From: Pseudomonas profundi
GTDB lineage: Bacteria > Pseudomonadota > Gammaproteobacteria > Pseudomonadales > Pseudomonadaceae
Assembly (NCBI RefSeq): GCF_008638305.1
Contig: NZ_VTPZ01000001.1
Span: 434,001 to 498,000 of the forward strand
Length of the DNA: 64,000 nt
Direction of reading: 5' to 3'
The position numbers and the translations under genes were made by a program. Under the pieces are notes generated by a model. The model worked only from the letters and a program-made list of their open reading frames with translations, was not told the origin of the DNA and searched no databases. Shown piece by piece: positions 50,289-60,428 of this stretch. Positions within the stretch are counted from its first letter, which is position 1, and every line of letters begins with the position of its first letter.

Positions 50289-51620
50289 TTGAATTGTGTT
50301 ATGGACACTGACATGGCCGTTCAGCCGGATCTGGACAGTATCTACAGCAAGCTGATGAATGAGGACGATGTCCGGGTTTGCAAGGATATACCGGACAGCG
50401 CCTGCAACGGTGTGCCGCAGAATTTCTTCCTTCAGGTGGCAGCCAATACCCTGACCAGCCTGGGCGACACACTGATCAACCCGAAGACGACACTCGCCTG
50501 GCTGATGGGCGTGGTGGGCGCGCCGGTCGCCATGGTTGCCTGGCTGGTGCCCATCCGGGAATCCGGATCCATGCTGCCGCAGCTATTCATCGCTGCGCGT
50601 ATCCGCCGCCACGCCATGCGTCGTGGCATCTGGATTCTGGGCAGCCTGCTGCAGGCGGGCATACTGCTGGCACTGGGTTCGGTGGCCTGGTTGTTTGAAG
50701 GAGCGCTGGCCGGCGCTCTGATCATCGTCTGCCTGGTGTTGTTCAGCCTGGCCCGTGGGCTCTGCTCCGTCGCCGGCAAGGACGTAATCGGCAAGACTGT
50801 TCCCAAAACCCGACGCGGTCAGCTCAATGGCCTGGCTGGCAGCCTGTCCGGCTGGGCAGCCCTGGCATTTGGCGTGTACTGCATGCTTTGGCCGCCAACC
50901 GAAGATGATGTGCTCTTTTATGCCGGCTTATTAAGTGCTTCCGCCTTGTTGTGGATCATCGCAGCGTGGGTCTATCGGTATATAGACGAACAGCCAGGCG
51001 CAACCGAAGGAGGCGAAAACGCCATCCGCGAAGCCTTCGTTCGCATGAGTCTGCTGCGCACCGATACAACTTTTCGGCGCTTCGTTGTCACACGTGCGTT
51101 GCTACTCTGCTCCGCCCTGTCTGCGCCCTACTACATTCTGCTCGGGCAGGACATCAAATCCGGAATCGGCATGCTCGGCGCCTTTCTGGTCGCCAACGGC
51201 CTGGCTAACAGCCTGAGCGCCATGGTCTGGGGCCGCATGGCTGACCGATCAAGCAGACGCGTGCTCATTCTTTCGGCCTGTATCGCAAGCTTGCTGGGGC
51301 CCGTGGTCCTGGCCGTGCATTTCTGGGCGGGGTTGTCCGCGACTTTGCACGCCTGGTTGTTCCCGGTGGCGTTCTTCGTGCTCGGCATAGCGCACAGCGG
51401 CGTACGCGTCGGGCGCAAGACCTATGTGCTGGACATGGCCGAAGGCAATCGCCGCACGGATTACGTCGCCGTAGGCAATACGGTCATCGGTGCCATATTG
51501 CTGGCAACCGGCGCGTTTGGCCTGCTCAGCGCGCTGGTCGGCGCGGCAGGTATGTTGCTGCTACTTTCAATGGTAGGTCTGGTCGGCGCGATGCTGGCCG
51601 GCTCGCTGCCTGAAGTCTGA
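50289..51620 (+). CDS. MFS-type membrane transporter
   Basis: A 443-residue, roughly twelve-helix major facilitator-like protein. ARGLCSVAGKDVIGKTVPKTRRGQLNGLAGSL covers a conserved cytoplasmic loop. The substrate is unknown. Divergent from smc across about 235 bases and 24 bases upstream of a DASS carrier, so the two could be co-transcribed. Three in-frame Met codons near the start leave the N-terminus uncertain. Confidence 0.75.
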   Translation: MNCVMDTDMAVQPDLDSIYSKLMNEDDVRVCKDIPDSACNGVPQNFFLQVAANTLTSLGDTLINPKTTLAWLMGVVGAPVAMVAWLVPIRESGSMLPQLFIAARIRRHAMRRGIWILGSLLQAGILLALGSVAWLFEGALAGALIIVCLVLFSLARGLCSVAGKDVIGKTVPKTRRGQLNGLAGSLSGWAALAFGVYCMLWPPTEDDVLFYAGLLSASALLWIIAAWVYRYIDEQPGATEGGENAIREAFVRMSLLRTDTTFRRFVVTRALLLCSALSAPYYILLGQDIKSGIGMLGAFLVANGLANSLSAMVWGRMADRSSRRVLILSACIASLLGPVVLAVHFWAGLSATLHAWLFPVAFFVLGIAHSGVRVGRKTYVLDMAEGNRRTDYVAVGNTVIGAILLATGAFGLLSALVGAAGMLLLLSMVGLVGAMLAGSLPEV

Positions 51621-51644
51621 TTACTTACCCGATGGGATCGTTAT

Positions 51645-53108
51645 ATGTCTGAAATTCATCAAGGAACCCCAAGTCAGGGCCTTCCGCTGTCGCGCATCAT
51701 CGGTCTGTTTCTCGGACCGCTGCTGCTGGTCATGACACTGGTGCTGCCAGCACCGGCCGGGATGAGTATTGAAGCCTGGCATGCGCTGGGGCTCATGTTG
51801 CTTCTGGCAACATGGTGGTCGACCGAGGCGATCGCGATCCCCGCTACGTCGTTACTGCCTATCTGTCTGATCCCCGCGCTCGGCCTGGGCAGCGTCAGCC
51901 AGGCGACAGCGCCCTACGCCAACCCGATCATCTTTCTATTCATGGGCGGCTTCGTGCTGGGGCTCGCCATGCAGCGCTGGAATTTGCACAAGCGCATCGC
52001 GCTGGTCACGCTTATCGCAGTGGGCAGCCAGCCCAAGCGCCAGGTAGCGGGTTTCATGATTGCCACCGCCTTCCTCAGCATGTGGGTGAGCAACACCGCC
52101 ACGACCATCATGATGTTGCCGATCGGCCTGTCCGTGGTCAGCATGATGGGCGACGAAAGCTCCGAGCCAATTCGCCGGTACGCATCGAACCTGTTGCTGG
52201 CGATCGCCTACGCAGCAAGTGTCGGCGGGATCGCCACCTTGATCGGCACGCCGCCTAACGCGCTGCTCGCAGCGTATCTGGCGGAAACCCATGACATCCA
52301 GGTCGGGTTTGCGCAGTGGATGCTGATCGGTGTGCCGGTTTCGTTCAGCATGCTGCTGGTGGTGTGGTGGATGCTGACCCGCAAGGATTTCGGCCTGGAT
52401 AGCGAGTCCGCCAACAGCTCGACGTTACTCAGGGAGCATCTGGCAGAGCTCGGGCCGATGAGCAAGGGAGAAAAGCTGGTTGCAGTGGTATTCCTGCTGA
52501 CCGCCCTGTCATGGATATTCCAGCCAGTATTGTCAGAAACCCTGATCCCCTGGCTGAATGACACTGTTATCGCCATCGCTGCGGCCCTGGTAATGTTTCT
52601 GATTCCGGTCGATACCAAAAAACGCGTGTTTTTGATGGACTGGGACAGCGCCCAGAAAATGCCCTGGGGCGTATTACTGCTGTTTGGCGGCGGCCTTGCC
52701 CTGGCATCGGTCATCACCTCATCGGGCCTGGCAGTCTGGATTGCCGAAAGCATGTCGATCATGAGCGTATTGCCGATCATCGCCATGGTCATACTGATCA
52801 CTGCGGTAATCATCTTCCTCACCGAAGTGACCAGCAATACCGCCACCGCAGCGGCCTTCCTGCCGCTGCTTGGCGCGCTTGCCGTCGGCCAGGGCGTGTC
52901 GCCGATCCTGTTCGCCGTTCCCGCCGCCATCGCCGCCAGCTGCGCCTTCATGATGCCGGTCGCCACCCCGCCCAACGCGATCGTGTTTGGTAGCGGCCAC
53001 ATCAAGATCGGCGAAATGATCCGTGCCGGGTTTTCCCTCAACCTGGCGGGCGTGGTAATTGTTACTGTGATTGGCTATTTGCTGATGGGCTGGGTGTTTG
53101 GGGTTTGA
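51645..53108 (+). CDS. DASS/SLC13-family sodium:anion symporter
   Basis: A 487-residue divalent anion:Na+ symporter, likely for C4-dicarboxylates or related anions. The two SNT motifs that bind sodium and substrate are SNTATTIMMLP and SNTATAAAFLP, each followed by GTPPNA- or ATPPNA-type loops. It ends in a rho-independent terminator 24 bases downstream. Confidence 0.9.
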   Translation: MSEIHQGTPSQGLPLSRIIGLFLGPLLLVMTLVLPAPAGMSIEAWHALGLMLLLATWWSTEAIAIPATSLLPICLIPALGLGSVSQATAPYANPIIFLFMGGFVLGLAMQRWNLHKRIALVTLIAVGSQPKRQVAGFMIATAFLSMWVSNTATTIMMLPIGLSVVSMMGDESSEPIRRYASNLLLAIAYAASVGGIATLIGTPPNALLAAYLAETHDIQVGFAQWMLIGVPVSFSMLLVVWWMLTRKDFGLDSESANSSTLLREHLAELGPMSKGEKLVAVVFLLTALSWIFQPVLSETLIPWLNDTVIAIAAALVMFLIPVDTKKRVFLMDWDSAQKMPWGVLLLFGGGLALASVITSSGLAVWIAESMSIMSVLPIIAMVILITAVIIFLTEVTSNTATAAAFLPLLGALAVGQGVSPILFAVPAAIAASCAFMMPVATPPNAIVFGSGHIKIGEMIRAGFSLNLAGVVIVTVIGYLLMGWVFGV

Positions 53109-53131
53109 TGGCTAATCTCTAGCACGCCCTG

Positions 53132-53163
53132 ACCGCCGTCCTTGTGACGGCGGTTTTGGTTTT
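53132..53163 (+). terminator. Intrinsic terminator after the DASS symporter
   Basis: ACCGCCGTC and GACGGCGGT form a 9-base stem with a 5-base loop, followed by TTTGGTTTT. Confidence 0.8.
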
Positions 53164-53459
53164 GGGGTGGGGCTGAACTCACTGGTCGGCTCCTACGGGA
53201 AAATGGCTGGCCTATCGGCCAGCGTCGTGCCGGGGTCGACACTCCTACGGGGGCGTGCCGCTGGCGGAACTGGTTGTAATGGCTGGCCGCCGGAGCTGGC
53301 CGCTTACCACAATCTAGCCGAGCCGGTGTTTGTAGGAGTGTCGACCTCGGCACGACGGCGTCCGCAGGACGCCCATCAACTTCACCGAATCGGACGCCGA
53401 TCACAGGCTAATCGCGCTTCGAGATGTTTAATGTCCATTGTCAACACTCAGGACGAGAC
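53164..53459. repeat. REP family 2 cluster (left flank of RAYT2)
   Basis: An inverted-orientation copy (GTCGTGCCGGGGTCGACACT then CCTACGG) is at about 53223-53250. A direct copy (GTAGGAGTGTCGACCTCGGC then ACGACGGCG and CCGCAGGACGCC) is at about 53331-53372. No gene is supported. Confidence 0.8.
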
Positions 53460-53903
53460 ATGAACAACCTGAAACGCCATGCCAGTGATCTGCGCAAGGG
53501 CCGGACCTCAGAGCCCGGACGCTTTTATCTGGTTACCGCCGTCACTTTGAACAGAGAACCCGTCTTCGCAAACTTGGCGAGTGCGCGCACGTTGATCAAT
53601 ACATTGCGCTCAGAGCTCAGTCGCAATCAGATTCAAACCTGGGCCTATGTAGTCATGCCTGATCATTTTCACTGGCTCATGCAGCTGAATCATGAAGCCC
53701 TATCGGAGGTTGTGGGCAGGGTAAAGGGGCTCACAGCCAAACAGCTTGGCCGGAGTATCTGGCAAAGTGGCTTTCATGATCGAGCGGTGCGAAAGGAGGA
53801 TGATCTGAAGGCCATGGCGCGATATATCATCGCCAACCCGCTACGAGCTGGCCTGGTTGAATCGGTGGCAGATTATTCGCATTGGGATGCGGTTTGGTTG
53901 TGA
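53460..53903 (+). CDS. REP-associated tyrosine transposase (RAYT2)
   Basis: A 147-residue TnpA_REP-family nuclease. The HUH motif is MPDHFHWLMQ and the catalytic tyrosine is in RYIIANPLRAGLVESV. AGGACGAG lies directly before the ATG at 53460. It is flanked on both sides by REP family 2, unlike RAYT1 which is flanked by family 1, and its sequence is clearly distinct from RAYT1. Probably domesticated, single-copy, mobilising or maintaining its own REPs. Confidence 0.9.
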   Translation: MNNLKRHASDLRKGRTSEPGRFYLVTAVTLNREPVFANLASARTLINTLRSELSRNQIQTWAYVVMPDHFHWLMQLNHEALSEVVGRVKGLTAKQLGRSIWQSGFHDRAVRKEDDLKAMARYIIANPLRAGLVESVADYSHWDAVWL

Positions 53904-54122
53904 GGCGGCTGTGGGCGAGACGGTGCGCAATCCAACGGACACCGGGCGTTCTTCGAACGCCGTCGCGCCGGGGCGACGCTCCTACGGGCGCGAGCCGTTG
54001 GAAAGTCTTTTGTCGACGCAGCGACCGAAGGAGGACGGTTCACCTAAATCGCAAACGACCCTGGTTTTGGTAGGAGTGTCGACCCCGGCACGACGGCGTC
54101 CGCAGGACGCCTTATTGAAGAC
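53904..54122. repeat. REP family 2 cluster (right flank of RAYT2)
   Basis: An inverted copy (GTCGCGCCGGGGCGACGCTC then CTACGGG) is at about 53967-53996. A direct copy (GTAGGAGTGTCGACCCCGGC then ACGACGGCG and CCGCAGGACGCC) is at about 54071-54112, adjoining the ccmI stop. Confidence 0.8.
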
Positions 54123-55337
54123 TTACTGAACGGCTGTATCCACCCGCAGTAACACCTGATCATCCGCTCCGACTTTCACGCCACCAAGGGTCTCCTGATG
54201 CGTACCCTGCATGGCGTCGCCTTCTGGTGAGACGCGGGCGATGAGCTCAAGGGTCTGACCTTCGCTCAGTGTGACGTCGGGCAACATGGCGTCAGACGAG
54301 CTCAGGATGACGTCGGCAGGCAACTCGTCGAGCGTGAAACGGCGTGCAACCAGGGGCATCGGCGGGCCTTCCGGGTCGCGGGCGAAGAGGAAGATCACGG
54401 CGCTTTCGTCCAGCTCGGCGGTTACTTCATCGCTGAGCTCGAGCCGCACGCGTATGACTGCGGACTCGTCCGCGACGGCTTGCTCGGGGTTCGCCTCGTT
54501 CGGCCCTAAACCCAGACGCTCACGTGCGCGATCAATTCCGCCCTGAATCGCTTGCGCGCCCGGCCCGCCGGCTGGCATCCCGGCCAGCAGTCGTTCCCAG
54601 TATTCGATGGCGCCGGTGTATTCGCCGGCTTCGAAGGCGGCGATTCCCAGCAAACCGAGTGCGGTTGGCTCGTCAGGGTTCAGCTCCAGCGCCTTGTCCA
54701 GCGCTGCTGCGGCTTCTGTATCCAACTGGTTGCCGGCGGCAAAAAACCGCGCCTGCGCCAGTTGTGCGAGCACTTCGGGCCGCTCGCCGATGCGCTTGAG
54801 ACTCTTCTCGAATGCACCGATAGCCCGATCAGGCTGTTGGGCAGACATATAACCACGACCGAGCATGAACCAGGCCTCGCCGTTTTCCGGCTGAACCTCG
54901 GTGACACGCTCCATCCGGTCGATCATCTGCTCAAGACTTGACGGATCCGGGCTCTCCTGCAGTTCGCGGTAAAGCGCCAGACCAGCCGGGTTGCCCCAGC
55001 TCATGTACAGGCCGGTGACGATCAACGGCAACAAGCCGGCGGCGACAATCAGCAATACAGGACTGCCCCGCCGTTTCTCGCCCTGGCGACCATCGGCGCG
55101 TGCGGTGTCTTCCAGAAGCAGCCGACTGGCCTCCTCCGCCGTGGCTTCGCGCTGTTCAGGCGTTATCTCACCCGCAGCTACCTGAGCGTCCAGCTCAGCC
55201 AGACGTTCCTCATACAAGGCTACGTTCAGCGTGGTGCGATCAACTGTTGAGCTGCGGCGATGCCGCCAGACGGGCCAAAGTACCGATACAACGCCCAGAG
55301 CCAACAACAGAGCGCCGAAAATCCATAAATCAGTCAT
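54123..55337 (-). CDS. ccmI: Cytochrome c maturation protein CcmI (CycH)
   Basis: A 404-residue apocytochrome c chaperone. Two N-terminal membrane helices (about 5-20 and 95-115) frame a cytoplasmic loop, followed by TPR repeats (ENGEAWFMLGRGYMSAQQPDRAIGAFEKSL) and a C-terminal beta-rich periplasmic domain. It is the last gene of the ccm operon and overlaps ccmH by 8 bases. Confidence 0.92.
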   Translation of the reverse strand: MTDLWIFGALLLALGVVSVLWPVWRHRRSSTVDRTTLNVALYEERLAELDAQVAAGEITPEQREATAEEASRLLLEDTARADGRQGEKRRGSPVLLIVAAGLLPLIVTGLYMSWGNPAGLALYRELQESPDPSSLEQMIDRMERVTEVQPENGEAWFMLGRGYMSAQQPDRAIGAFEKSLKRIGERPEVLAQLAQARFFAAGNQLDTEAAAALDKALELNPDEPTALGLLGIAAFEAGEYTGAIEYWERLLAGMPAGGPGAQAIQGGIDRARERLGLGPNEANPEQAVADESAVIRVRLELSDEVTAELDESAVIFLFARDPEGPPMPLVARRFTLDELPADVILSSSDAMLPDVTLSEGQTLELIARVSPEGDAMQGTHQETLGGVKVGADDQVLLRVDTAVQ

Positions 55338-55809
55338 CAGAATTCTTTTTCTCCAGCAGGGCGTGCAGACGTTGCTGTTCTTCAGCAGTCAGGTGTCCCG
55401 TTTGCGATTCACGCATAGCGCGCTGTCGCCGGCGCAGCATGATTATCAGGGTGGCGAGACCGATCAGCAGAAACAGGGCTGGACCGAACCAGAGCACGAT
55501 GGTTTGAGCAGTCAGGGCGGGCTTGTAGCGCACGAAATCGCCGTAACGGGCGACCATGAAACCGATGATCTCTTCGTTGCTCTGCCCTTCATCGAGCAGG
55601 CGATAGAGTTCCCGGCGCAGGTCCGTGGCTACCGGCGCGTCGGAATCAGCGATGTTCTGGTTCTGGCATTTCGGGCAACGCAGCTCACCGCTCAGCTCAT
55701 AAAAACGCTGACGCTGCTCCTCGCTGTCGAACTCGAAGGTATCCACTGCCGCCTGGCTGACCCCCACCATCAATACCCACAACAACGTGACCCACAAACC
55801 GCGAATCAT
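55330..55809 (-). CDS. ccmH: Cytochrome c maturation thiol protein CcmH
   Basis: A 159-residue membrane-anchored thiol-redox protein that reduces apocytochrome c. The LRCPKCQNQNIADSDAP motif (about residues 38-55) holds the redox Cys pair. There is an N-terminal signal and a C-terminal membrane helix (VLWFGPALFLLIGLATLII). It overlaps ccmG by 4 bases. Confidence 0.95.
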   Translation of the reverse strand: MIRGLWVTLLWVLMVGVSQAAVDTFEFDSEEQRQRFYELSGELRCPKCQNQNIADSDAPVATDLRRELYRLLDEGQSNEEIIGFMVARYGDFVRYKPALTAQTIVLWFGPALFLLIGLATLIIMLRRRQRAMRESQTGHLTAEEQQRLHALLEKKNSDD

Positions 55810-56393
55810 GGCTGGCCTCCATCAACCAGAGCCTGATAACGCGGTTGCAATTCCCGCTCCCAGACGCGCTCGTCAACCACGCCGATGAATTTGTAACGGA
55901 TCACGCCGTCGGCATCGATAAGGAAGGTTTCCGGGGCGCCATACACGCCCAGATCAAGACCCAGGCGACCCTCCGTATCACTGATATTCAGCTGATAGGG
56001 ATCGTGGAAGTCCTTCAGCCATTTCTGCGCGGAGGCAGTGTCGTCCTTGTAATTGATGCCGTGGATCACCACGCCCTGCGCAGACAGCTTGTTGAGTACC
56101 GGGTGCTCAACGCGACACGCCACGCACCAGGTAGCCCACACATTGACCAATGCCGGCTTGCCGATCAGATCCTCTGTTGAAAGGGTGTCAGCGGGATCTT
56201 CGACACTCGGCAGACTGAAGGCAGGGAACGGCTTGCCAATCAACGCTGACGGCAATTCCAGCGAATTCGAAGGCTGCAAGCCTGAGGCGGCCAGCTCTTC
56301 GTTCTCGCGTTGCTTGTCCATCAGCGTTTTCAGGAAGAAGCCAGCCAACCCGAGAAACAGCACTAACGGGATGATCAGATAGATTCTGCGCAT
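55806..56393 (-). CDS. ccmG: Thiol:disulfide interchange protein CcmG/DsbE
   Basis: A 195-residue membrane-tethered thioredoxin of the cytochrome c maturation pathway. The active site is WATWCVACRVEHP, and GVYGAPETFLID contains the cis-proline. The start at 56393 ([13 protein letters not shown]) overlaps the ccmF stop (TGATG); the frame is open to 56492. Confidence 0.94.
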   Translation of the reverse strand: MRRIYLIIPLVLFLGLAGFFLKTLMDKQRENEELAASGLQPSNSLELPSALIGKPFPAFSLPSVEDPADTLSTEDLIGKPALVNVWATWCVACRVEHPVLNKLSAQGVVIHGINYKDDTASAQKWLKDFHDPYQLNISDTEGRLGLDLGVYGAPETFLIDADGVIRYKFIGVVDERVWERELQPRYQALVDGGQP

Positions 56394-58366
56394 CAGACTG
56401 TCTCCGGCGTGAGCGTTTGCGCGGCGGTTTCCCGGCGCTTGACGCGCAGTCGATAACGCTTGTCCGCTGCGGCGAGCAGACCACCAAAGCACATCATAAG
56501 CCCGCCGAGCCAGATCCAGCGCACAAAGGGCTTGATATGCACGCGCATGGCCCAGGCCCCTCCGTCAAGCGGCTCCCCCATGGCCACAAACAGATCGCGG
56601 GTAAAACCGGCGTGAATCGCCGCTTCGGTCATCATCTGATTCTGTACTGTGTACAGCCGCTTCTCGGGGTGCAGGACGGTTACCTGACGGTCTCCCCGGT
56701 ACACCTCGATAGTGGCTCTGTCGGATTCCCAGTTGGGTCCCTGCAGATGCGATGCCCCCTGATAAACAAACTGATAGCCGCCCAGTTCGAGGGAGTCGCC
56801 CGTGGCCATGCGCAGGTCACGCTGGCTGTCGAACAGGCTTGCACCGACAATACCCACCGCACAAACAGCCATGCCGATGTGCGCTGCGGTCATACCCCAG
56901 AAGCTGCGCGGCAATGCCCGCATGCCCTTGACCAGGCCCTTGTTGCGGGTCTTGTGCAACACATCGCGGATACTCACACCCACCACCCAGAACACCAGAA
57001 ACAGCATGCTGCCGACTGCCAGGTGATGGTCGCCGATCCATACCGCCAAACCGATCGCGCCCATCGCCGACAGCAGCAGCACCCACTTCAACTGTCCGAA
57101 CAGCCACTTGACCGGCGTATCCTTCCAGCGGCTGAGCATGCCGACGCCCATCGCGAGCATCAGCAGCCCCATCAATGGCAGGAACAATGCGTTGAAATAC
57201 GGAGGCCCCACCGATACCAGTGTGCCGGTCAAGCCATCCAGGACCAGTGGATACAGGGTGCCGAGTAGTACCATCAGCGCGGTGACCACAAGAATGACGT
57301 TATTGACCAGCAGGAAGGTTTCCCGCGACCAGAGCGCAAAACCGATCTGACTCTTGACCGACGGAGCGCGCAGTGCGTAAAGCCCCAGCGAGCCGCCAAC
57401 CACCACCATCAGGAAGCCGAGGACAAAGACGCCGCGCTCGGGATCGTTGGCGAAGGCATGCACCGATGTCAGCACCCCGGAGCGAACCAGGAAGGTACCC
57501 AGCAGACTCAGCGAGAAGGCCGCGATTGCCAACAAGACAGTCCAGCTCTTGAACACGCCGCGCTTTTCCGTGACCGCCAGGGAATGAATCAGCGCCGTGC
57601 CGACCAGCCAGGGCATGAAGGAGGCGTTTTCGACCGGGTCCCAGAACCACCAGCCACCCCAGCCGAGTTCGTAATAGGCCCACCAGGAGCCGAGAATGAT
57701 GCCGAGACCCAGGAAGGACCAGGCGACAATCGTCCAGGGGCGCGACCAGCGGGCCCAGGCCGCATCGAGCCGACCGCCAAGTAATGCGGCGATGGCGAAG
57801 GCAAAGGCCACGGAAAAGCCCACATAGCCCATATACAGCATGGGCGGATGCACGATCAGACCAAAATCCTGCAGCAGCGGGTTCAGGTCGTTGCCGTCCG
57901 CCGGATGGAACGGCAATTGCCGGTCGAAGGGGTTGGATGTCATCAGCATGAACAGCATGAAGCCGACGCTGATCATACCCATCACCGCCAGCACACGGCT
58001 GAGCATTTCTTCGGGCAGGTCGCGGGAGAAAATCGCTACAGCAAAGGTCCAGCCGGACAGTATCAGTGCCCATAACAATAACGAACCTTCATGTCCGCCC
58101 CAGACCGCGCTCACCTGGTAGTACCAGGGCAACGCCGAGTTGGAATTGAGCGCGACGTAGGACACGCTGAAGTCGTTGGCCAGGAACGATTGCACCAGGC
58201 ACAGGAAGGCAAACAGCACAAACAACCCCTGCGCCATGGCCGCCGGCTGCGCAAAACTCATCGCCAGACTGTCGCCGCGCCAGGCACCGTATAGCGGCAC
58301 CGTGGCCTGCAGCAACGACAGGAACAGCGCAATAATCAGCGCAATCTGACCAAGCTCGGGAATCAT
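56393..58366 (-). CDS. ccmF: Haem lyase subunit CcmF
   Basis: A 657-residue polytopic protein that ligates haem to apocytochrome c. The WWD domain is seen in [18 protein letters not shown] (about residues 225-245), along with conserved periplasmic histidines. About 15 membrane helices. It overlaps ccmE by 4 bases. Confidence 0.96.
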   Translation of the reverse strand: MIPELGQIALIIALFLSLLQATVPLYGAWRGDSLAMSFAQPAAMAQGLFVLFAFLCLVQSFLANDFSVSYVALNSNSALPWYYQVSAVWGGHEGSLLLWALILSGWTFAVAIFSRDLPEEMLSRVLAVMGMISVGFMLFMLMTSNPFDRQLPFHPADGNDLNPLLQDFGLIVHPPMLYMGYVGFSVAFAFAIAALLGGRLDAAWARWSRPWTIVAWSFLGLGIILGSWWAYYELGWGGWWFWDPVENASFMPWLVGTALIHSLAVTEKRGVFKSWTVLLAIAAFSLSLLGTFLVRSGVLTSVHAFANDPERGVFVLGFLMVVVGGSLGLYALRAPSVKSQIGFALWSRETFLLVNNVILVVTALMVLLGTLYPLVLDGLTGTLVSVGPPYFNALFLPLMGLLMLAMGVGMLSRWKDTPVKWLFGQLKWVLLLSAMGAIGLAVWIGDHHLAVGSMLFLVFWVVGVSIRDVLHKTRNKGLVKGMRALPRSFWGMTAAHIGMAVCAVGIVGASLFDSQRDLRMATGDSLELGGYQFVYQGASHLQGPNWESDRATIEVYRGDRQVTVLHPEKRLYTVQNQMMTEAAIHAGFTRDLFVAMGEPLDGGAWAMRVHIKPFVRWIWLGGLMMCFGGLLAAADKRYRLRVKRRETAAQTLTPETV

Positions 58367-58833
58367 TTGGCCTCCGAAGTATCAGCGGAACTGGCGTCGA
58401 GTTTCATCTGGTTCACCTTGTCCATCGCCTGAGCCACCTCTGGCGGCATGTATTCCTCGTCATGCTTGGCCAGTACTTCATCGGCGACCAGCATGCGGTT
58501 CTCGTCGAGTTTACCCAGCGCGACGATACCCTGCCCCTCCCGGAACAGGTCCGGAAGGATGCCGCTATAGGCAACCAGCACTACTTCAGCACCATCGCCA
58601 ACCTTGAAGCGTACGTCGAGACTGTCCCGCGAGCGTTCCAGGCTGCCGTCGACCACCATGCCACCGGCGCGAATCCGCGTATCGATCGGCGCGTGGCCAG
58701 AGGCAATTTCAGACGGGGTATAGAACAGGTTGATGTTCTGCTGCAGGGCGTTGAGCGCCAGGGCCGCTGCAATCCCGATGCCGACCAGGGCCAGCAGGAT
58801 GAGGCTCAGACGTTTCTTGCGTTGCGGGTGCAT
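58363..58833 (-). CDS. ccmE: Haem chaperone CcmE
   Basis: A 156-residue periplasmic haem chaperone with one N-terminal membrane helix and an OB fold. The covalent haem histidine is in [12 protein letters not shown]. The start ATG overlaps the ccmD stop (TGATG on the minus strand). Confidence 0.96.
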   Translation of the reverse strand: MHPQRKKRLSLILLALVGIGIAAALALNALQQNINLFYTPSEIASGHAPIDTRIRAGGMVVDGSLERSRDSLDVRFKVGDGAEVVLVAYSGILPDLFREGQGIVALGKLDENRMLVADEVLAKHDEEYMPPEVAQAMDKVNQMKLDASSADTSEAK

Positions 58834-59000
58834 CAGGTCATCTCCCGGCGCCGACGACGCGCCTCTTCATTTACCAAACGCCGACGCGCCAGCCAGGGCT
58901 GCAACACGTTCAGCGACAAGACCGCCAGGGTGATGGCATAGGAAGACCAGACATAGGCTCCATGCCCGCCCATGGCGAGAAATTCGGTTACGGCATTCAC
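58833..59000 (-). CDS. ccmD: Cytochrome c maturation protein CcmD
   Basis: A 55-residue single-helix protein that helps release CcmE from CcmC. It starts at GTG 59000, which overlaps the ccmC stop (GTGA). [15 protein letters not shown] and the basic tail RRRRREM are typical of the family. It is found only as the end of a longer open frame (to 59204) that is otherwise ccmC antiframe. Confidence 0.88.
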   Translation of the reverse strand: MNAVTEFLAMGGHGAYVWSSYAITLAVLSLNVLQPWLARRRLVNEEARRRRREMT

Positions 59001-59740
59001 AACATCTTCTCCAGTGCTTCGCGGGCCCAGCGCGTACGGTTTTCGCGGCGCAGGATCTCGACGCGCATGCGCATCAGCAGGCTGACCGTAAACAGGGCAT
59101 AAAAGCCCAGCACCATCAGCAGCAGCGGCAACCACATTTCCACCGGCATCGCCGGCTTCTCGGTGATCTTGAAGGTGGCTGGCTGGTGTAGTGTGTTCCA
59201 CCAATCGACCGAATATTTGATGATCGGAATGTTCACCACGCCAACAATCGCCAGTACCGCAGTGGCCTTGGCCGAGGTCTCACGGTTACTGATGGCCTGC
59301 CCCAGTGCGATGATGCCGAAATACAGAAACAGCAGGATCAGCATGGACGTCAGACGCGCGTCCCAGACCCAATAGGTGCCCCAGGTCGGCTTGCCCCAGA
59401 TAGCCCCGGTGACCAGCGCAACGAAAGTCATCCAGGCGCCAATCGGCGCAGCGCATTTGAGTGCTACATGCGCCAGCTTCATGCGCCAGACAAGTCCGAC
59501 GATGCCGGCCACGGCGAGCATGATGTAACACGACTGCGCAACGAAAGCCGCCGGCACATGTATATAAATGATACGAAAGCTGTTGCCCTGCTGGTAATCC
59601 TGCGGAGCGAAGAACAATCCCCATACGCTCCCCGCCAGCAGCAGTAACACGCCTGCACCGGTAAACCAGGGCAACCAGCGTCCGCTGATATCGAAGAACC
59701 ACTTGGGCGAACCCAGCTTATGGAAGAAACTCCAGTTCAT
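58997..59740 (-). CDS. ccmC: Haem exporter subunit CcmC
   Basis: A 247-residue six-helix membrane protein passing haem to CcmE. The WWD-type loop [16 protein letters not shown] (about residues 117-132) and conserved histidines are present. Sixteen bases follow ccmB. Confidence 0.95.
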   Translation of the reverse strand: MNWSFFHKLGSPKWFFDISGRWLPWFTGAGVLLLLAGSVWGLFFAPQDYQQGNSFRIIYIHVPAAFVAQSCYIMLAVAGIVGLVWRMKLAHVALKCAAPIGAWMTFVALVTGAIWGKPTWGTYWVWDARLTSMLILLFLYFGIIALGQAISNRETSAKATAVLAIVGVVNIPIIKYSVDWWNTLHQPATFKITEKPAMPVEMWLPLLLMVLGFYALFTVSLLMRMRVEILRRENRTRWAREALEKML

Positions 59741-59756
59741 GCTTGACCTATTTCAA

Positions 59757-60428
59757 TCATTCGCTCACCCCGATGCGCAAACCGGCGGCAATCGCCACCG
59801 GTGCCAGACTCAGAGACAACACCGCCAGACAACCCAGCCACAACGCGTAACCCGCGACCGGCATTCCCTGTAGCGACGCCTCGATCGCCCCGGTACCCAG
59901 AATAAGCACCGGAATGTACAGCGGCAGGATCAAAAGCGCGAGCAATACCCCGCCGCCCTTCAGGCCGACCGTTAATGCGGCACCAACAGCACCGAGCAGG
60001 CTCAATACCGGCGTGCCCAGCAACAGGCTCAGGCATAGCACCGGCAATACCGACACCGGCAGCGCCAGCATCAAACCAAACAGCGGCGCCAGGATCACCA
60101 TGGCCAGCCCGCAGACCAGCCAGTGATGCAATACCTTGACCAGCACCATCAGCGACAAGGGATGCGGCGAGAGCACCCACTGTTCAAGCGATCCGTCTTC
60201 ATGATCGCTGCGAAACATTCCGTCCAGCGACAACAGAGTGGCCAGCAGAGCAGCGACCCAAATCACCCCCGGCGCCATGGTACGCAGCATGCCCGGTTCA
60301 GGTCCGACGGCCAGCGGGAACAGGCTGACGACAATCGCGAAAAACACCAGAGGATTGAGCAGATCACCGGGACGGCGCCAGGCCAGCCGCCATTCGCGGC
60401 AGAACAACAGCCAGACGATCTGGCGCAT
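59757..60428 (-). CDS. ccmB: Haem ABC exporter permease CcmB
   Basis: A 223-residue six-helix permease that pairs with CcmA. It begins LFCREWRLAWRRPGDLLNPL, typical of the family, and overlaps the ccmA stop by one base. Confidence 0.95.
   Translation of the reverse strand: MRQIVWLLFCREWRLAWRRPGDLLNPLVFFAIVVSLFPLAVGPEPGMLRTMAPGVIWVAALLATLLSLDGMFRSDHEDGSLEQWVLSPHPLSLMVLVKVLHHWLVCGLAMVILAPLFGLMLALPVSVLPVLCLSLLLGTPVLSLLGAVGAALTVGLKGGGVLLALLILPLYIPVLILGTGAIEASLQGMPVAGYALWLGCLAVLSLSLAPVAIAAGLRIGVSE

Noticed and set aside
58833-59204. 123-codon minus-strand frame as a single protein
   Set aside because: Only its last 55 codons, from the GTG at 59000, are CcmD; the rest is out of frame with ccmC.
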